Below are positions 39,165 to 48,148 of a DNA stretch of 64,000 nucleotides, one piece after another; positions within the stretch are counted from its first letter, which is position 1; each line of letters begins with the position of its first letter. Under the pieces are notes generated by a model. It was given only the letters and a program-made list of their open reading frames with translations, was not told the DNA's origin and made no database searches. The position numbers and the translations under genes are program-made. The stretch lies in NCBI RefSeq assembly GCF_001457635.1, contig NZ_LN831051.1, positions 1,426,001 through 1,490,000 on the forward strand, given 5' to 3'. Source of the DNA: Streptococcus pneumoniae (GTDB lineage Bacteria > Bacillota > Bacilli > Lactobacillales > Streptococcaceae).

Positions 39165-39177
39165 AGTAAAAGAAGAT

Positions 39178-39206
39178 AAACAGTGGGTTTTGACTCACTG
39201 TTTTTG
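39178..39206 (+). terminator. Terminator after the sulfhydrylase pseudogene
   Basis: AAACAGTG 39178-39185 pairs with CACTGTTT 39196-39203, followed by T. Confidence 0.8.
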
Positions 39207-39259
39207 ATTTTCCCTCAGGCATGATATAATGGTTACAGAAGTCTAGAAAGAGGAATGTA

Positions 39260-40534
39260 ATGAACGAAATCAAATGTCCCAACTGTGGGGAAGTCTTTAC
39301 AGTAAATGAAAGCCAGTATGCTGAACTTTTGTCCCAAGTGAGAACGGCAGAGTTTGATAAGGAACTACACGATAGGATGAGGCAGGAACTGGCCTTGGCT
39401 GAGCAAAAGGCTATGAATGAGCAACAGACTAAACTGGCTCAGAAGGATCAAGAAATTGCGCAATTGCAGAGTCAAATCCAAAACTTTGATACAGAAAAAG
39501 AATTGGCCAAGAAAGAAGTTGAACAGACAAGCCATCAGGCCTTATTGGCTAAGGACAAGGAAGTACAGGCCTTGGAAAACCAGTTGGCGACCTTGCGTTT
39601 GGAGCATGAAAATCAATTGCAAAAGACCCTTTCTGACCTAGAAAAAGAACGCAATCAGGTCAAAAATCAGCTCCTACTGCAAGAAAAGGAAAATGAGTTG
39701 TCTTTGGCTTCTGTTAAGCAAAACTACGAAGCCCAGCTCAAAGCAGCCAGTGAACAAGTCGAGTTTTATAAGAATTTTAAGGCTCAACAATCTACAAAAG
39801 CGATTGGGGAAAGCCTAGAACAGTATGCAGAGAGTGAGTTTAACAAGGTTCGTAGTTTCGCCTTTCCAAATGCTTACTTTGAGAAGGATAACAAGGTCTC
39901 TTCGCGTGGGTCTAAAGGGGACTTTATCTTCCGTGAGTGTGATGAAAATGGAGTTGAAATCATTTCTATCATGTTTGAGATGAAAAATGAAGCGGACGGA
40001 ACAGAGAAGAAGCACAAGAATGCAGATTTTTACAAGGAATTGGACAAGGACCGTCGGGAGAAGAACTGTGAGTATGCCGTTTTGGTGACCATGCTTGAGG
40101 CTGATAATGACTACTTTAACACAGGGATTGTTGACGTCAGTCACGAGTATGAAAAAATGTATGTTGTTCGTCCTCAATTCTTTATCCAATTGATTGGTCT
40201 CTTACGTAATGCGGCGCTAAATTCCCTAAAATACAAGCAGGAGTTGGCCTTGGTTCGCGAGCAAAATATTGACATTACGCATTTTGAGGAAGATTTGGAT
40301 GCCTTTAAGCTAGCTTTTGCTAAGAACTATAATTCAGCTTCGACTAACTTTGGAAAAGCTATTGATGAAATCGACAAGGCCATCAAACGCATGGAAGAGG
40401 TTAAGAAATTCCTGACTACATCTGAAAACCAACTCCGTCTAGCTAACAACAAATTGGAAGATGTCTCTGTTAAAAAATTGACCCGGAAAAATCCAACAAT
40501 GAAAGCGAAGTTCGAAGCACTGAAGGGGGAGTAG
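39260..40534 (+). CDS. DUF2130 family protein, coiled coil plus nuclease-like domain
   Basis: A 424-residue protein of unknown function. It begins with a CPNCGEVF metal-knuckle-like motif (residues 5-12), then a long coiled coil (about 25-180) rich in Glu, Gln and Lys, then the DUF2130 domain (about 185-350). In that domain GDFIFRE followed by IMFEMKNEADG gives a D...E-x-K pattern like a PD-(D/E)XK nuclease core (inference). The layout recalls RmuC. It has an extended -10 promoter upstream (TGATATAAT near 39223-39231) and is separated from truB by nine bases. Confidence 0.85.
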   Translation: MNEIKCPNCGEVFTVNESQYAELLSQVRTAEFDKELHDRMRQELALAEQKAMNEQQTKLAQKDQEIAQLQSQIQNFDTEKELAKKEVEQTSHQALLAKDKEVQALENQLATLRLEHENQLQKTLSDLEKERNQVKNQLLLQEKENELSLASVKQNYEAQLKAASEQVEFYKNFKAQQSTKAIGESLEQYAESEFNKVRSFAFPNAYFEKDNKVSSRGSKGDFIFRECDENGVEIISIMFEMKNEADGTEKKHKNADFYKELDKDRREKNCEYAVLVTMLEADNDYFNTGIVDVSHEYEKMYVVRPQFFIQLIGLLRNAALNSLKYKQELALVREQNIDITHFEEDLDAFKLAFAKNYNSASTNFGKAIDEIDKAIKRMEEVKKFLTTSENQLRLANNKLEDVSVKKLTRKNPTMKAKFEALKGE

Positions 40535-40543
40535 AAAGCAAAA

Positions 40544-41422
40544 ATGAACGGTATTATCAACTTAAAAAAAGAAGCAGGAATGACCTCGCATGATGCGGTT
40601 TTTAAACTGCGTAAGATTTTGGGAACCAAGAAAATTGGTCATGGTGGAACCTTGGATCCGGATGTGGTGGGTGTTTTGCCGATTGCGGTTGGCAAGGCGA
40701 CACGCATGGCCGAGTTTATGCAGGACGAGGGTAAGATCTATGAGGGGGAAATTACTCTGGGTTATTCCACGACGACTGAGGATGCTAGTGGGGAAGTGAT
40801 CGCAGAAACCCCTGTTTTGTCTCCCTTGGATGAAAAGCTTGTTGATGAAGCGATTGCTAGCTTGACTGGGCCTATTACCCAGATTCCCCCTATGTATTCG
40901 GCAGTTAAGGTTAATGGTCGCAAGCTCTATGAGTATGCGCGTGCTGGTCAGGAAGTGGAGCGTCCAGAACGTCAGGTGACCATTTATCAATTTGAGCGAA
41001 CAAGTCCGATTTCTTATGATGGCCAACTTGCCCGATTCACTTTTCGTGTAAAATGCAGTAAAGGGACTTACATCCGTACTTTGTCAGTTGATTTGGGTGA
41101 AAAGCTTGGTTATGCGGCTCATATGTCCCATTTGACTCGTACTAGTGCTGCTGGCTTACAATTAGAAGACGCTCTTGCCTTGGAGGAAATTGCTGAAAAA
41201 GTAGAGGCTGGGCAATTAGATTTTCTCCATCCTTTAGAGATTGGGACAGGTGACCTTGTCAAAGTTTTCCTAACTCCAGAAGAGGCTACAGAAGTTCGCT
41301 TTGGTCGTTTTATTGAGCTAGACCAAACGGACAAAGAACTGGCTGCCTTTGAAGATGATAAATTGTTAGCCATTCTAGAAAAACGGGGCAATCTCTATAA
41401 GCCAAGGAAGGTTTTTAGCTAG
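40544..41422 (+). CDS. truB: tRNA pseudouridine-55 synthase
   Basis: Makes pseudouridine 55 in the T loop of tRNAs. The 292-residue protein has the catalytic Asp in [22 protein letters not shown] (about residue 40), the [20 protein letters not shown] segment and [20 protein letters not shown]. The C-terminal region is short and PUA-like. It follows the DUF2130 gene closely and is probably co-transcribed with it. Confidence 0.95.
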   Translation: MNGIINLKKEAGMTSHDAVFKLRKILGTKKIGHGGTLDPDVVGVLPIAVGKATRMAEFMQDEGKIYEGEITLGYSTTTEDASGEVIAETPVLSPLDEKLVDEAIASLTGPITQIPPMYSAVKVNGRKLYEYARAGQEVERPERQVTIYQFERTSPISYDGQLARFTFRVKCSKGTYIRTLSVDLGEKLGYAAHMSHLTRTSAAGLQLEDALALEEIAEKVEAGQLDFLHPLEIGTGDLVKVFLTPEEATEVRFGRFIELDQTDKELAAFEDDKLLAILEKRGNLYKPRKVFS

Positions 41423-41453
41423 ATCGTTTAGGAATAAAAATCGGGTGATAGAT

Positions 41454-41521
41454 AACAATTGCTTGCTAAAACCCCATACTAATAGTAGAATGGTTTTGGG
41501 AATTATAATATTCCAATTGTT
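41454..41521 (+). promoter_or_regulatory. Promoter region of the peptide-immunity pair, with paired CAATTG sites
   Basis: AACAATTG at 41454-41461 and CAATTGTT at 41514-41521 form an 8-bp inverted repeat flanking TATAAT at 41504-41509. There is no good -35, which fits an activator-dependent promoter. Between them CCAT...ATGG can form a weak hairpin. The whole gap 41423-41570 carries no other gene. Confidence 0.4.
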
Positions 41522-41570
41522 GCGAGTTGTAGGTACTCAAATAATCTATATAGAAATTTAGAGGTGTGAA

Positions 41571-41666
41571 ATGAAGCAATTTAAAATTCTTTCAGATAAA
41601 TATTTAGAGTCCATTACAGGTTCTGGTGGGAACTTAGGCCCAGAATTTGGTGTGATAATTCCATGA
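41571..41666 (+). CDS. Double-glycine-type leader peptide, bacteriocin or signal precursor candidate
   Basis: A 31-residue frame with SD GAGGTG at 41561-41566. Residues 1-18 match the secretion leader of class II bacteriocins and ComC-like signals: Phe4, Leu7-Ser8, Leu12 and Ile15, ending ITGS-GG. If Gly17-Ser18 is the -2/-1 pair, the hydrophobic residues fall exactly at -4, -7, -12 and -15, and the product is GGNLGPEFGVIIP (13 residues). If Gly19-Gly20 is the site, the product is 11 residues. The stop TGA is inside the ATGATG start of the next gene. No transporter or processing peptidase is near, so export would need a peptidase-containing transporter elsewhere (ComA or BlpA type). Confidence 0.6.
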   Translation: MKQFKILSDKYLESITGSGGNLGPEFGVIIP

Positions 41667-41965
41667 TGCGAAATGAGTTTCGAGAAAGGGTGGAGCAACT
41701 TCTTCAACAAAAAGAAATAAATGAAAATAGTGAGTTGAGTCACCTGTTTCGTCTTGCTATACAAAATTTAGACAGAAATGAAAAATACCAAACGGTCATG
41801 GCCAATTTGAGTCAAGGGTTGTCACTTTACCTCATGACGCATCATTACCAGGCACCTAAGTCTGTCATTGATTTTGGTTTATGGATTGCCAAAGCTCCTA
41901 GCCAGGAAAGAGGGAGACTGGCTTTCTTGCAGATGCTTGCTCAAACCCTACAGGGCTTTCGTTAA
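41663..41965 (+). CDS. Bacteriocin immunity-like protein
   Basis: A 100-residue, all-helical, soluble protein (MRNEFRERVEQLLQQ..., ANLSQGLSLYLMTHHYQAPKSVIDF). Length and pattern resemble the enterocin A immunity family: four amphipathic helices with the conserved LSQGL-type segment. I call it by resemblance, without a search. It starts at 41663 or 41666, overlapping the stop of the GG-type peptide gene. Its position directly behind a leader peptide supports immunity or peptide sequestration. A terminator follows, so the two genes form a compact unit. Confidence 0.55.
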   Translation: MMRNEFRERVEQLLQQKEINENSELSHLFRLAIQNLDRNEKYQTVMANLSQGLSLYLMTHHYQAPKSVIDFGLWIAKAPSQERGRLAFLQMLAQTLQGFR

Positions 41966-41973
41966 AACTGTCG

Positions 41974-42003
41974 AACATCAGAGGGAAGACTCTGGTGTTT
42001 TTT
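41974..42003 (+). terminator. Terminator after the immunity-like gene
   Basis: AACATCAGAG 41974-41983 pairs with CTCTGGTGTT 41990-41999 (one G-U pair), loop GGAAGA, then T run. Confidence 0.85.
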
Positions 42004-42072
42004 GCTGATGAGACTATAAATTTTGTAAAAAATGTGATAGAATAGACGACGGATAAAATAACGGAGGATAGC

Positions 42073-42711
42073 ATGCAAAATAGACCAATCATTATTGGAG
42101 TGACAGGTGGTTCTGGTGGTGGTAAAACCAGTGTTTCAAGAGCCATTTTATCGCATTTTCCTGATGAAAAGATTTCCATGATTGAGCATGATTCATACTA
42201 CAAGGATCAGTCTCATTTGACCTTTGAAGAGCGTGTCAAAACCAACTATGACCATCCTTTTGCCTTTGATACAGACTTGATGATCGAGCAGATTAAGGAA
42301 TTGTTGGCAGGGCGTCCGGTGGACATCCCGACCTACGACTATACAGAGCATACACGGAGTAGCAAGACCTATCGTCAGGAGCCTCAAGATGTCTTTATCG
42401 TTGAGGGCATTTTGGTCTTGGAGGACAAGCGTCTGCGCGATTTGATGGATATCAAGATTTTTGTGGATACGGATGACGATGTGCGCATTATTCGTCGTAT
42501 CAAGCGTGATATGGAGGAGCGTGGCCGTAGCCTTGATAGCGTTATTAACCAGTACTTAGGTGTGGTCAAACCAATGTACCACCAGTTTATCGAGTCAACT
42601 AAGCGTTATGCTGATATCGTCATTCCTGAAGGGGTTAGCAATACCGTGGCTATCGACCTGTTGACGACCAAGATTGCAAAGATTTTGGAAGAAGCTCGAA
42701 ACAGCAAATAA
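42073..42711 (+). CDS. udk: Uridine kinase
   Basis: Phosphorylates uridine and cytidine in pyrimidine salvage. The 212-residue protein has P-loop [18 protein letters not shown] (residues about 9-26), the HDSYYKDQ motif, and the [17 protein letters not shown] lid region. SD ACGGAGG stands before the ATG. Single gene with a short gap to the xseA operon. Confidence 0.95.
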
Positions 42712-42789
42712 TCACATGTGGAGGCCTTGCCTCCTTTTTCTATTTTTCCCTCATAATGGTACATAAATGGAGATTTTTAGGCATATTTT

Positions 42790-42798
42790 TGGTATAAT
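42790..42798 (+). promoter_or_regulatory. Extended -10 promoter of the xseA-recN operon
   Basis: TGGTATAAT at 42790-42798; xseA starts 41 bases later. Confidence 0.65.
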
Positions 42799-42838
42799 AA
42801 TACCCATGAAAGAGCAAGTAAATGAATAGTAGGTGGAG

Positions 42839-44179
42839 ATGGAAAAGTATTTATCGGTAACAACTTTGACCAAGTATCTGAAAATGAAATTCGATAAAGA
42901 CCCATACTTGGAACGGGTCTATTTAACTGGTCAAGTTTCCAACTTTCGTAAACGACCTACTCACCAATATTTCTCCCTAAAGGATGACCATGCAGTTATT
43001 CAAGCGACCATCTGGTCTGGGATTTATCAGAAATTAGGGTTTGACCTGGAAGAAGGAATGAAGATCAATGTGATTGGGCGTGTACAGGTTTATGAACCAA
43101 GTGGTAGCTACTCCATCATCATTGAAAAAGCTGAGCCTGATGGGGTTGGGGCGCTTGCGATTCAGTTTGAACAACTTAAGAAAAAATTGACAGAAGAAGG
43201 CCTGTTTCAAGAACGCTTCAAGCAAGCTCTGCCCCAATTTTCTAAGAGAATTGGGGTAGTAACCAGCCGTAGTGGAGCCGTTATTCGAGATATTATCACG
43301 ACCGTCAGCAGGCGATTCCCAGGTGTTGACATCCTTCTTTATCCGACCAAGGTTCAAGGTGAAGGGGCTGCGGAGGAAATTGCTAGAAATATTGCGCGTG
43401 CTAATCAACGGGACGATTTGGATTTGCTCATTATTGGTCGTGGAGGTGGTTCTATTGAGGATCTCTGGGCCTTTAACGAAGAAATTGTGGTACGAGCTAT
43501 TTTTGAATCTCGTTTGCCAGTTATCTCTAGTGTGGGGCATGAAACGGATGTGACCTTGGCAGATTTTGTGGCAGATCGACGCGCTGCAACGCCAACAGCG
43601 GCGGCTGAACTGGCAACACCTGTGACCAAGTTGGATGTATTAGCTCATTTGCAAAATCAGGAAAAACGGATGGTAACGGCAGTCCGAAATGTTCTATCTA
43701 AGAAACAAGAGGCTTTGAAAAAATGCAGTCAGTCTGTTATCTTTAGACAACCTGAGCGCTTGTATGACGGTTATTTGCAACGCTTGGACCAACTGCAACT
43801 GCGTTTGAAACAAAGTTTGCGAACTCGGATTTCTGATAACAAACAATTAGTTCAAGCAAGAACTCATCAATTAGTACAATTATCACCTGTTACCAAAATC
43901 CAACGCTATCAAGACCGTTTAGGACAGTTGGACAAGCTCTTAGGTAGCCAAATGGCGTTAGTTTATGACGCCAAGGTTGCTGAGGCCAAGCGACTTTCGG
44001 AAGCTTTGCTCATGTTGGATACTAGCCGAATCGTGGCGCGTGGTTATGCTATTGTCAAAAAAGAAGAGTCCGTTGTAGATTCGGTTGAGAGTTTGAAGAA
44101 AAAAGACCAAGTAACGCTTTTGATGCGAGATGGTCAAGTAGAATTAGAGGTTAAAGATGTCAAAACAAAAGAAATTTGA
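42839..44179 (+). CDS. xseA: Exodeoxyribonuclease VII large subunit
   Basis: Catalytic subunit of the single-strand exonuclease ExoVII. The 446 residues begin with an OB fold ([23 protein letters not shown]), then the catalytic domain with [33 protein letters not shown] and [29 protein letters not shown], and a coiled coil near the C-terminus. I use the ATG at 42839 (AGTAGGTGG upstream) rather than the GTG at 42833. It overlaps xseB by 23 bases. Confidence 0.96.
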
Positions 44180-44369
44180 GGAAAATCTAGCAGAACTGGA
44201 AACCATTGTCCAAAGTTTGGAAAATGGTGAAATTGCTCTGGAAGATGCGATTACTGCCTTTCAAAAGGGCATGGTCTTGTCAAAAGAGCTCCAAGCTACG
44301 CTGGACAAGGCTGAAAAGACCTTGGTCAAGGTCATGCAAGAAGACGGAACAGAAAGTGATTTTGAATGA
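44157..44369 (+). CDS. xseB: Exodeoxyribonuclease VII small subunit
   Basis: A 70-residue helical subunit ([33 protein letters not shown]) that binds along the coiled coil of XseA. It starts within the 3' end of xseA and overlaps ispA by four bases. Confidence 0.95.
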
Positions 44370-45241
44370 AAAAGCAAGAAAAATTAGCTCTTGTCGAGTC
44401 GGCTTTGGAAGATTTTTATGGAGACCAGCAGTTTGCCTCTAGTTTACGGGAGTCTGTTCTCTATTCTATTCATGCTGGTGGCAAGCGTATTCGGCCTTTT
44501 CTCTTGTTAGAAGTTCTGGAAGCCTTGCAGGTTGCCATCAAACCTGCTCACGCGCAGGTAGCTACTGCCTTGGAGATGATTCATACAGGGAGCTTGATTC
44601 ACGATGACCTTCCTGCTATGGATGATGACGATTATCGAAGAGGGCGGTTAACCAATCACAAGAAATTCGGTGAAGCTATGGCCATTTTGGCTGGAGATGC
44701 CTTATTCTTAGACCCATATGCCTTGATTGCGCAGGCAGATTTGCCAAGTCAGATCAAGGTGGACTTGATTGCCAACTTATCCCTTGCTTCAGGTAGTCTG
44801 GGTATGGTGGCAGGGCAAGTTTTGGATATGGAGGGCGAACACCAGCACTTGTCTCTGGAAGAACTTCAGACTATTCATGCCAATAAGACTGGGAAGTTAC
44901 TAGCCTATCCCTTCCAAGCGGCAGCTATTATAGCTGAATTGTCACCTGAAATGCAGGTGAAGCTGAAAACTGTGGGTGAATTGATTGGACTTGCTTTTCA
45001 AGTCAGAGATGATGTACTGGATGTGACAGCTAGTTTTGAGGAAATCGGTAAGACACCTCAAAAGGATCTGCAGGCAGAAAAATCAACCTATCCTGCCTTG
45101 TTGGGCTTGGAAGAGTCCATTGCCTTTTGTAACCAAACCCTGGATCAAGCTAATGAAAAATTGGAAGAAATTGCCCAGCAGGTTCCCTTTGAAACAGAAT
45201 CGATTGTAAGTGTAGTAGAAAGTTTGAGAATCAATGGCTAA
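44366..45241 (+). CDS. ispA: Farnesyl diphosphate synthase family (polyprenyl synthetase)
   Basis: Builds C15 (possibly C10) diphosphates for undecaprenyl and related lipids. The 291 residues have the first Asp-rich motif [15 protein letters not shown] (residues about 78-92) and the second DDVLDVT (about 216-222), plus [12 protein letters not shown] near the N-terminus. It begins with ATGA overlap to xseB. The neighbourhood xseAB-ispA-tlyA-argR-recN is conserved in Firmicutes. Confidence 0.94.
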
Positions 45242-46049
45242 GGAAAGAGTGGATGTACTAGCTTATAAACAGGGGTTGTTTGAAACGAGAGAGCAGGCCA
45301 AGCGAGGTGTGATGGCTGGCCTAGTCGTAGCAGTCCTTAATGGAGAACGGTTTGACAAGCCAGGAGAGAAAATTCCAGATGATACCGAATTAAAACTCAA
45401 GGGGGAGAAACTCAAGTATGTCAGCCGTGGTGGTTTGAAACTGGAAAAGGCCTTGCAGGTCTTTGATTTGTCGGTGGATGGCGCGACTACGATTGATATC
45501 GGGGCCTCTACTGGAGGTTTTACCGATGTCATGCTACAGAATAGTGCCAAGTTGGTCTTTGCAGTCGATGTTGGTACCAATCAGTTGGCTTGGAAATTAC
45601 GCCAAGACCCACGAGTTGTCAGCATGGAGCAGTTCAATTTCCGCTATGCTGAAAAGACTGATTTCGAGCAGGAGCCGAGCTTTGCCAGTATTGATGTGAG
45701 TTTCATTTCCCTTAGTCTGATTTTGCCAGCCTTGCACCGTGTCTTGGCTGATCAAGGTCAGGTGGTAGCACTTGTCAAACCTCAGTTTGAGGCAGGACGT
45801 GAGCAGATTGGGAAAAATGGAATTATTCGAGATGCTAAGGTTCATCAGAATGTCCTTGAATCTGTAACAGCTATGGCAGTAGAGGTAGGTTTTTCAGTCC
45901 TTGGCTTGGACTTTTCTCCCATCCAAGGTGGACATGGAAATATTGAATTTTTAGCGTATTTGAAAAAAGAAAAGTCAGCAAGCAATCAGATTCTTGCTGA
46001 GATTAAAGAAGCAGTAGAGAGGGCGCATAGTCAATTTAAAAATGAATAA
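45234..46049 (+). CDS. tlyA: TlyA-family 2'-O-rRNA methyltransferase
   Basis: A 271-residue protein with an N-terminal S4 RNA-binding domain (ERVDVLAYKQGLFETREQAKRGVMAG) and a FtsJ-like methyltransferase domain: KLKYVSRGGLKLEKAL, SAM site TIDIGASTGGFTDVMLQ and ALVKPQFEAGREQIG. Annotated as haemolysin in older records; the family's established activity is 2'-O-methylation of ribosomal RNA. It overlaps ispA by eight and argR by eight bases. Confidence 0.92.
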   Translation: MAKERVDVLAYKQGLFETREQAKRGVMAGLVVAVLNGERFDKPGEKIPDDTELKLKGEKLKYVSRGGLKLEKALQVFDLSVDGATTIDIGASTGGFTDVMLQNSAKLVFAVDVGTNQLAWKLRQDPRVVSMEQFNFRYAEKTDFEQEPSFASIDVSFISLSLILPALHRVLADQGQVVALVKPQFEAGREQIGKNGIIRDAKVHQNVLESVTAMAVEVGFSVLGLDFSPIQGGHGNIEFLAYLKKEKSASNQILAEIKEAVERAHSQFKNE

Positions 46050-46473
46050 AAAAGAGAGACTTGAAAAAATTAGAAGATTGGTGACAGATTATCAAATCGG
46101 CACGCAAGAAGAAATTGTAGAACATTTGAAAGAAGCAGGTATCACTGCCACTCAGGCGACGGTATCCCGAAATATCAAAGAGTTAGGTATTGTCAAAATT
46201 CCTTTGAGAGACAACACCTATGTCTACGAATTGCCAAAATCAATCGTAAAAAGTCTGCAACTGGCTGAAGACAATATCGAATCGGCTGAATTGATGGATA
46301 AGATGATCAATCTCCAAGTTATTCCAGGAAATACGGCTTTTGTAAAAGCTCAGTTAATCGAGACTTTTGCAGACAAGATTTTTAGCTGTTTGACTGATGA
46401 TAGCTCGATTTTAGTCATTGCCAGAAGTGGAAGTCTAGCAGAGGAAATCTTTGAACAAGTAAAAAATTGGTAG
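46042..46473 (+). CDS. argR: ArgR/AhrC-family arginine regulator
   Basis: A 143-residue regulator with N-terminal winged helix (QEEIVEHLKEAGITATQATVSRNIKELG) and a C-terminal hexamerisation and arginine-binding domain. In the latter the usual GTxAGDDT reads FSCLTDDSS, so the DD pair is kept but the glycines are lost; its arginine response may depend on a partner regulator, as reported for streptococcal AhrC/ArgR pairs (inference). Its place before recN is the AhrC position found across Firmicutes. Confidence 0.9.
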   Translation: MNKKERLEKIRRLVTDYQIGTQEEIVEHLKEAGITATQATVSRNIKELGIVKIPLRDNTYVYELPKSIVKSLQLAEDNIESAELMDKMINLQVIPGNTAFVKAQLIETFADKIFSCLTDDSSILVIARSGSLAEEIFEQVKNW

Positions 46474-46479
46474 GTCTAT

Positions 46480-48147
46480 ATGTTACTTGAAATTTCGATA
46501 AAAAACTTTGCCATTATTGAGGCTATTTCCCTCAATTTTGAAAAGGGGATGACTGTCCTGACTGGTGAAACGGGTGCAGGGAAGTCGATTATCATTGATG
46601 CCATGAATATGATGTTGGGAGCTCGTGCGACGACAGATGTTATTCGTCATGGTGCACCAAAGGCAGAGATTGAGGGGCTTTTCTCAGTTGAGAATAGTCG
46701 TCTTTTACAGGAAATTTTTGATGAGCAAGGTTTAGAATTAGGTGATGAAATTATCATCCGTCGGGAAATCTTGCAAAATGGTCGTAGTATCAGCCGTGTA
46801 AATGGTCAGATGGTTAATCTGTCTGTTTTGCGAGCTATTGGGCAACATCTTGTAGATATTCATGGTCAGCATGACCATGAGGAGTTAATGCGTCCCCAAC
46901 TGCATATCCAGATGTTGGATGAATTTGGTGATGCCGCTTTTTGGGACTTGAAAGAAACCTATCAAACGAGTTTTGATGCCTATCGGAAAATGCGCAAGCA
47001 GGTTCTGGAAGTCAAGAAAAACCAACAGGAACACAAGGCACGTATCGAAATGTTGGAATTTCAAATGGCAGAGATTGAGGCAGCAAACTTGCAGGCTGGA
47101 GAAGACTTGGCTCTCAATCAAGAGCGAGATAAACTCCTCAACCACAAAAATATTGCGGATACACTGACCAATGCCTACAGTATGTTGGACAATGAAGATT
47201 TTTCAAGTCTGGCCAATGTTCGTTCAGCTATGAATGACATGGAAAGTGTCGAAGAGTATGATCCTGAATACCGTGAAATTTCAAGCTCTCTGTCTGAGAC
47301 CTACTATGTTTTAGAAGACATTAGCAAACGTTTGGAAGCTATCATTGAGGACCTTGATTTTGATGGCAATCGCCTCATGCAGGTTGAGAATCGTTTGGAC
47401 CTCCTTCATACTATTACTCGTAAGTATGGTGGGACTGTTGATGATGTTTTGCTTTATTTTGCCAAGATTACGGAAGAATACAATCTCTTGACAGGCAATA
47501 ATCTTTCGTCTGAGGACATGGAAGCAGAGCTTAAGAAGTTGGAAGTCAATCTTGTCAATTTGGCAGGTCAACTTGCTTCTGCTCGTCATAATTTGGCTCA
47601 GCAACTCGAAGCTGAGATTAAACAAGAACTGCAAGATCTTTATATGGAAAAAGCCCAGTTTCAGGTTCGTTTTAGTAAGGGAAAATTCAGTCGTGAGGGA
47701 AATGAAATGGTTGAGTTTTATATTTCAACCAACCCTGGAGAAGACTTTAAACCCTTGGTTAAGGTTGCTTCTGGAGGGGAATTATCTCGTCTCATGTTAG
47801 CCATTAAGTCTGCCTTTTCACGTAAAGAAGGCAAGACTAGCATTGTCTTTGATGAGGTGGATACGGGAGTTTCAGGTCGTGTTGCTCAAGCTATTGCTCA
47901 GAAAATTCATAAAATTGGTCAGTATGGTCAGGTTTTGGCTATCTCCCATTTGCCACAAGTAATTGCGATTGCAGATTATCAATTCTTTATTGAGAAGATT
48001 AGTAATGACCATTCAACGGTTTCGACTGTTCGTCTCTTGACAGTCGAAGAGCGAGTGGAGGAAGTTGCCAAGATGTTGGCAGGTGATGATGTGACAGAAG
48101 CAGCCCTGACGCAAGCCAGAGAATTGTTGAGAAACAGGGAGAAATAA
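46480..48147 (+). CDS. recN: DNA repair protein RecN
   Basis: SMC-like ATPase in double-strand-break repair. The 555 residues have Walker A LTGETGAGKSIIIDAMNM (about 27-44), long helical arms, the ABC signature VASGGELSRLMLAIK and Walker B TSIVFDEVDTGVSG. In pneumococcus recN-type repair genes also matter for incoming DNA. It is seven bases after argR and two bases before the phosphatase gene. Confidence 0.96.
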   Translation: MLLEISIKNFAIIEAISLNFEKGMTVLTGETGAGKSIIIDAMNMMLGARATTDVIRHGAPKAEIEGLFSVENSRLLQEIFDEQGLELGDEIIIRREILQNGRSISRVNGQMVNLSVLRAIGQHLVDIHGQHDHEELMRPQLHIQMLDEFGDAAFWDLKETYQTSFDAYRKMRKQVLEVKKNQQEHKARIEMLEFQMAEIEAANLQAGEDLALNQERDKLLNHKNIADTLTNAYSMLDNEDFSSLANVRSAMNDMESVEEYDPEYREISSSLSETYYVLEDISKRLEAIIEDLDFDGNRLMQVENRLDLLHTITRKYGGTVDDVLLYFAKITEEYNLLTGNNLSSEDMEAELKKLEVNLVNLAGQLASARHNLAQQLEAEIKQELQDLYMEKAQFQVRFSKGKFSREGNEMVEFYISTNPGEDFKPLVKVASGGELSRLMLAIKSAFSRKEGKTSIVFDEVDTGVSGRVAQAIAQKIHKIGQYGQVLAISHLPQVIAIADYQFFIEKISNDHSTVSTVRLLTVEERVEEVAKMLAGDDVTEAALTQARELLRNREK

Positions 48148-48148
48148 G

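Noticed and set aside
39178..39206. Attenuator for the DUF2130 gene
   Set aside because: It is an ordinary terminator placed after the pseudogene and before a separate promoter.
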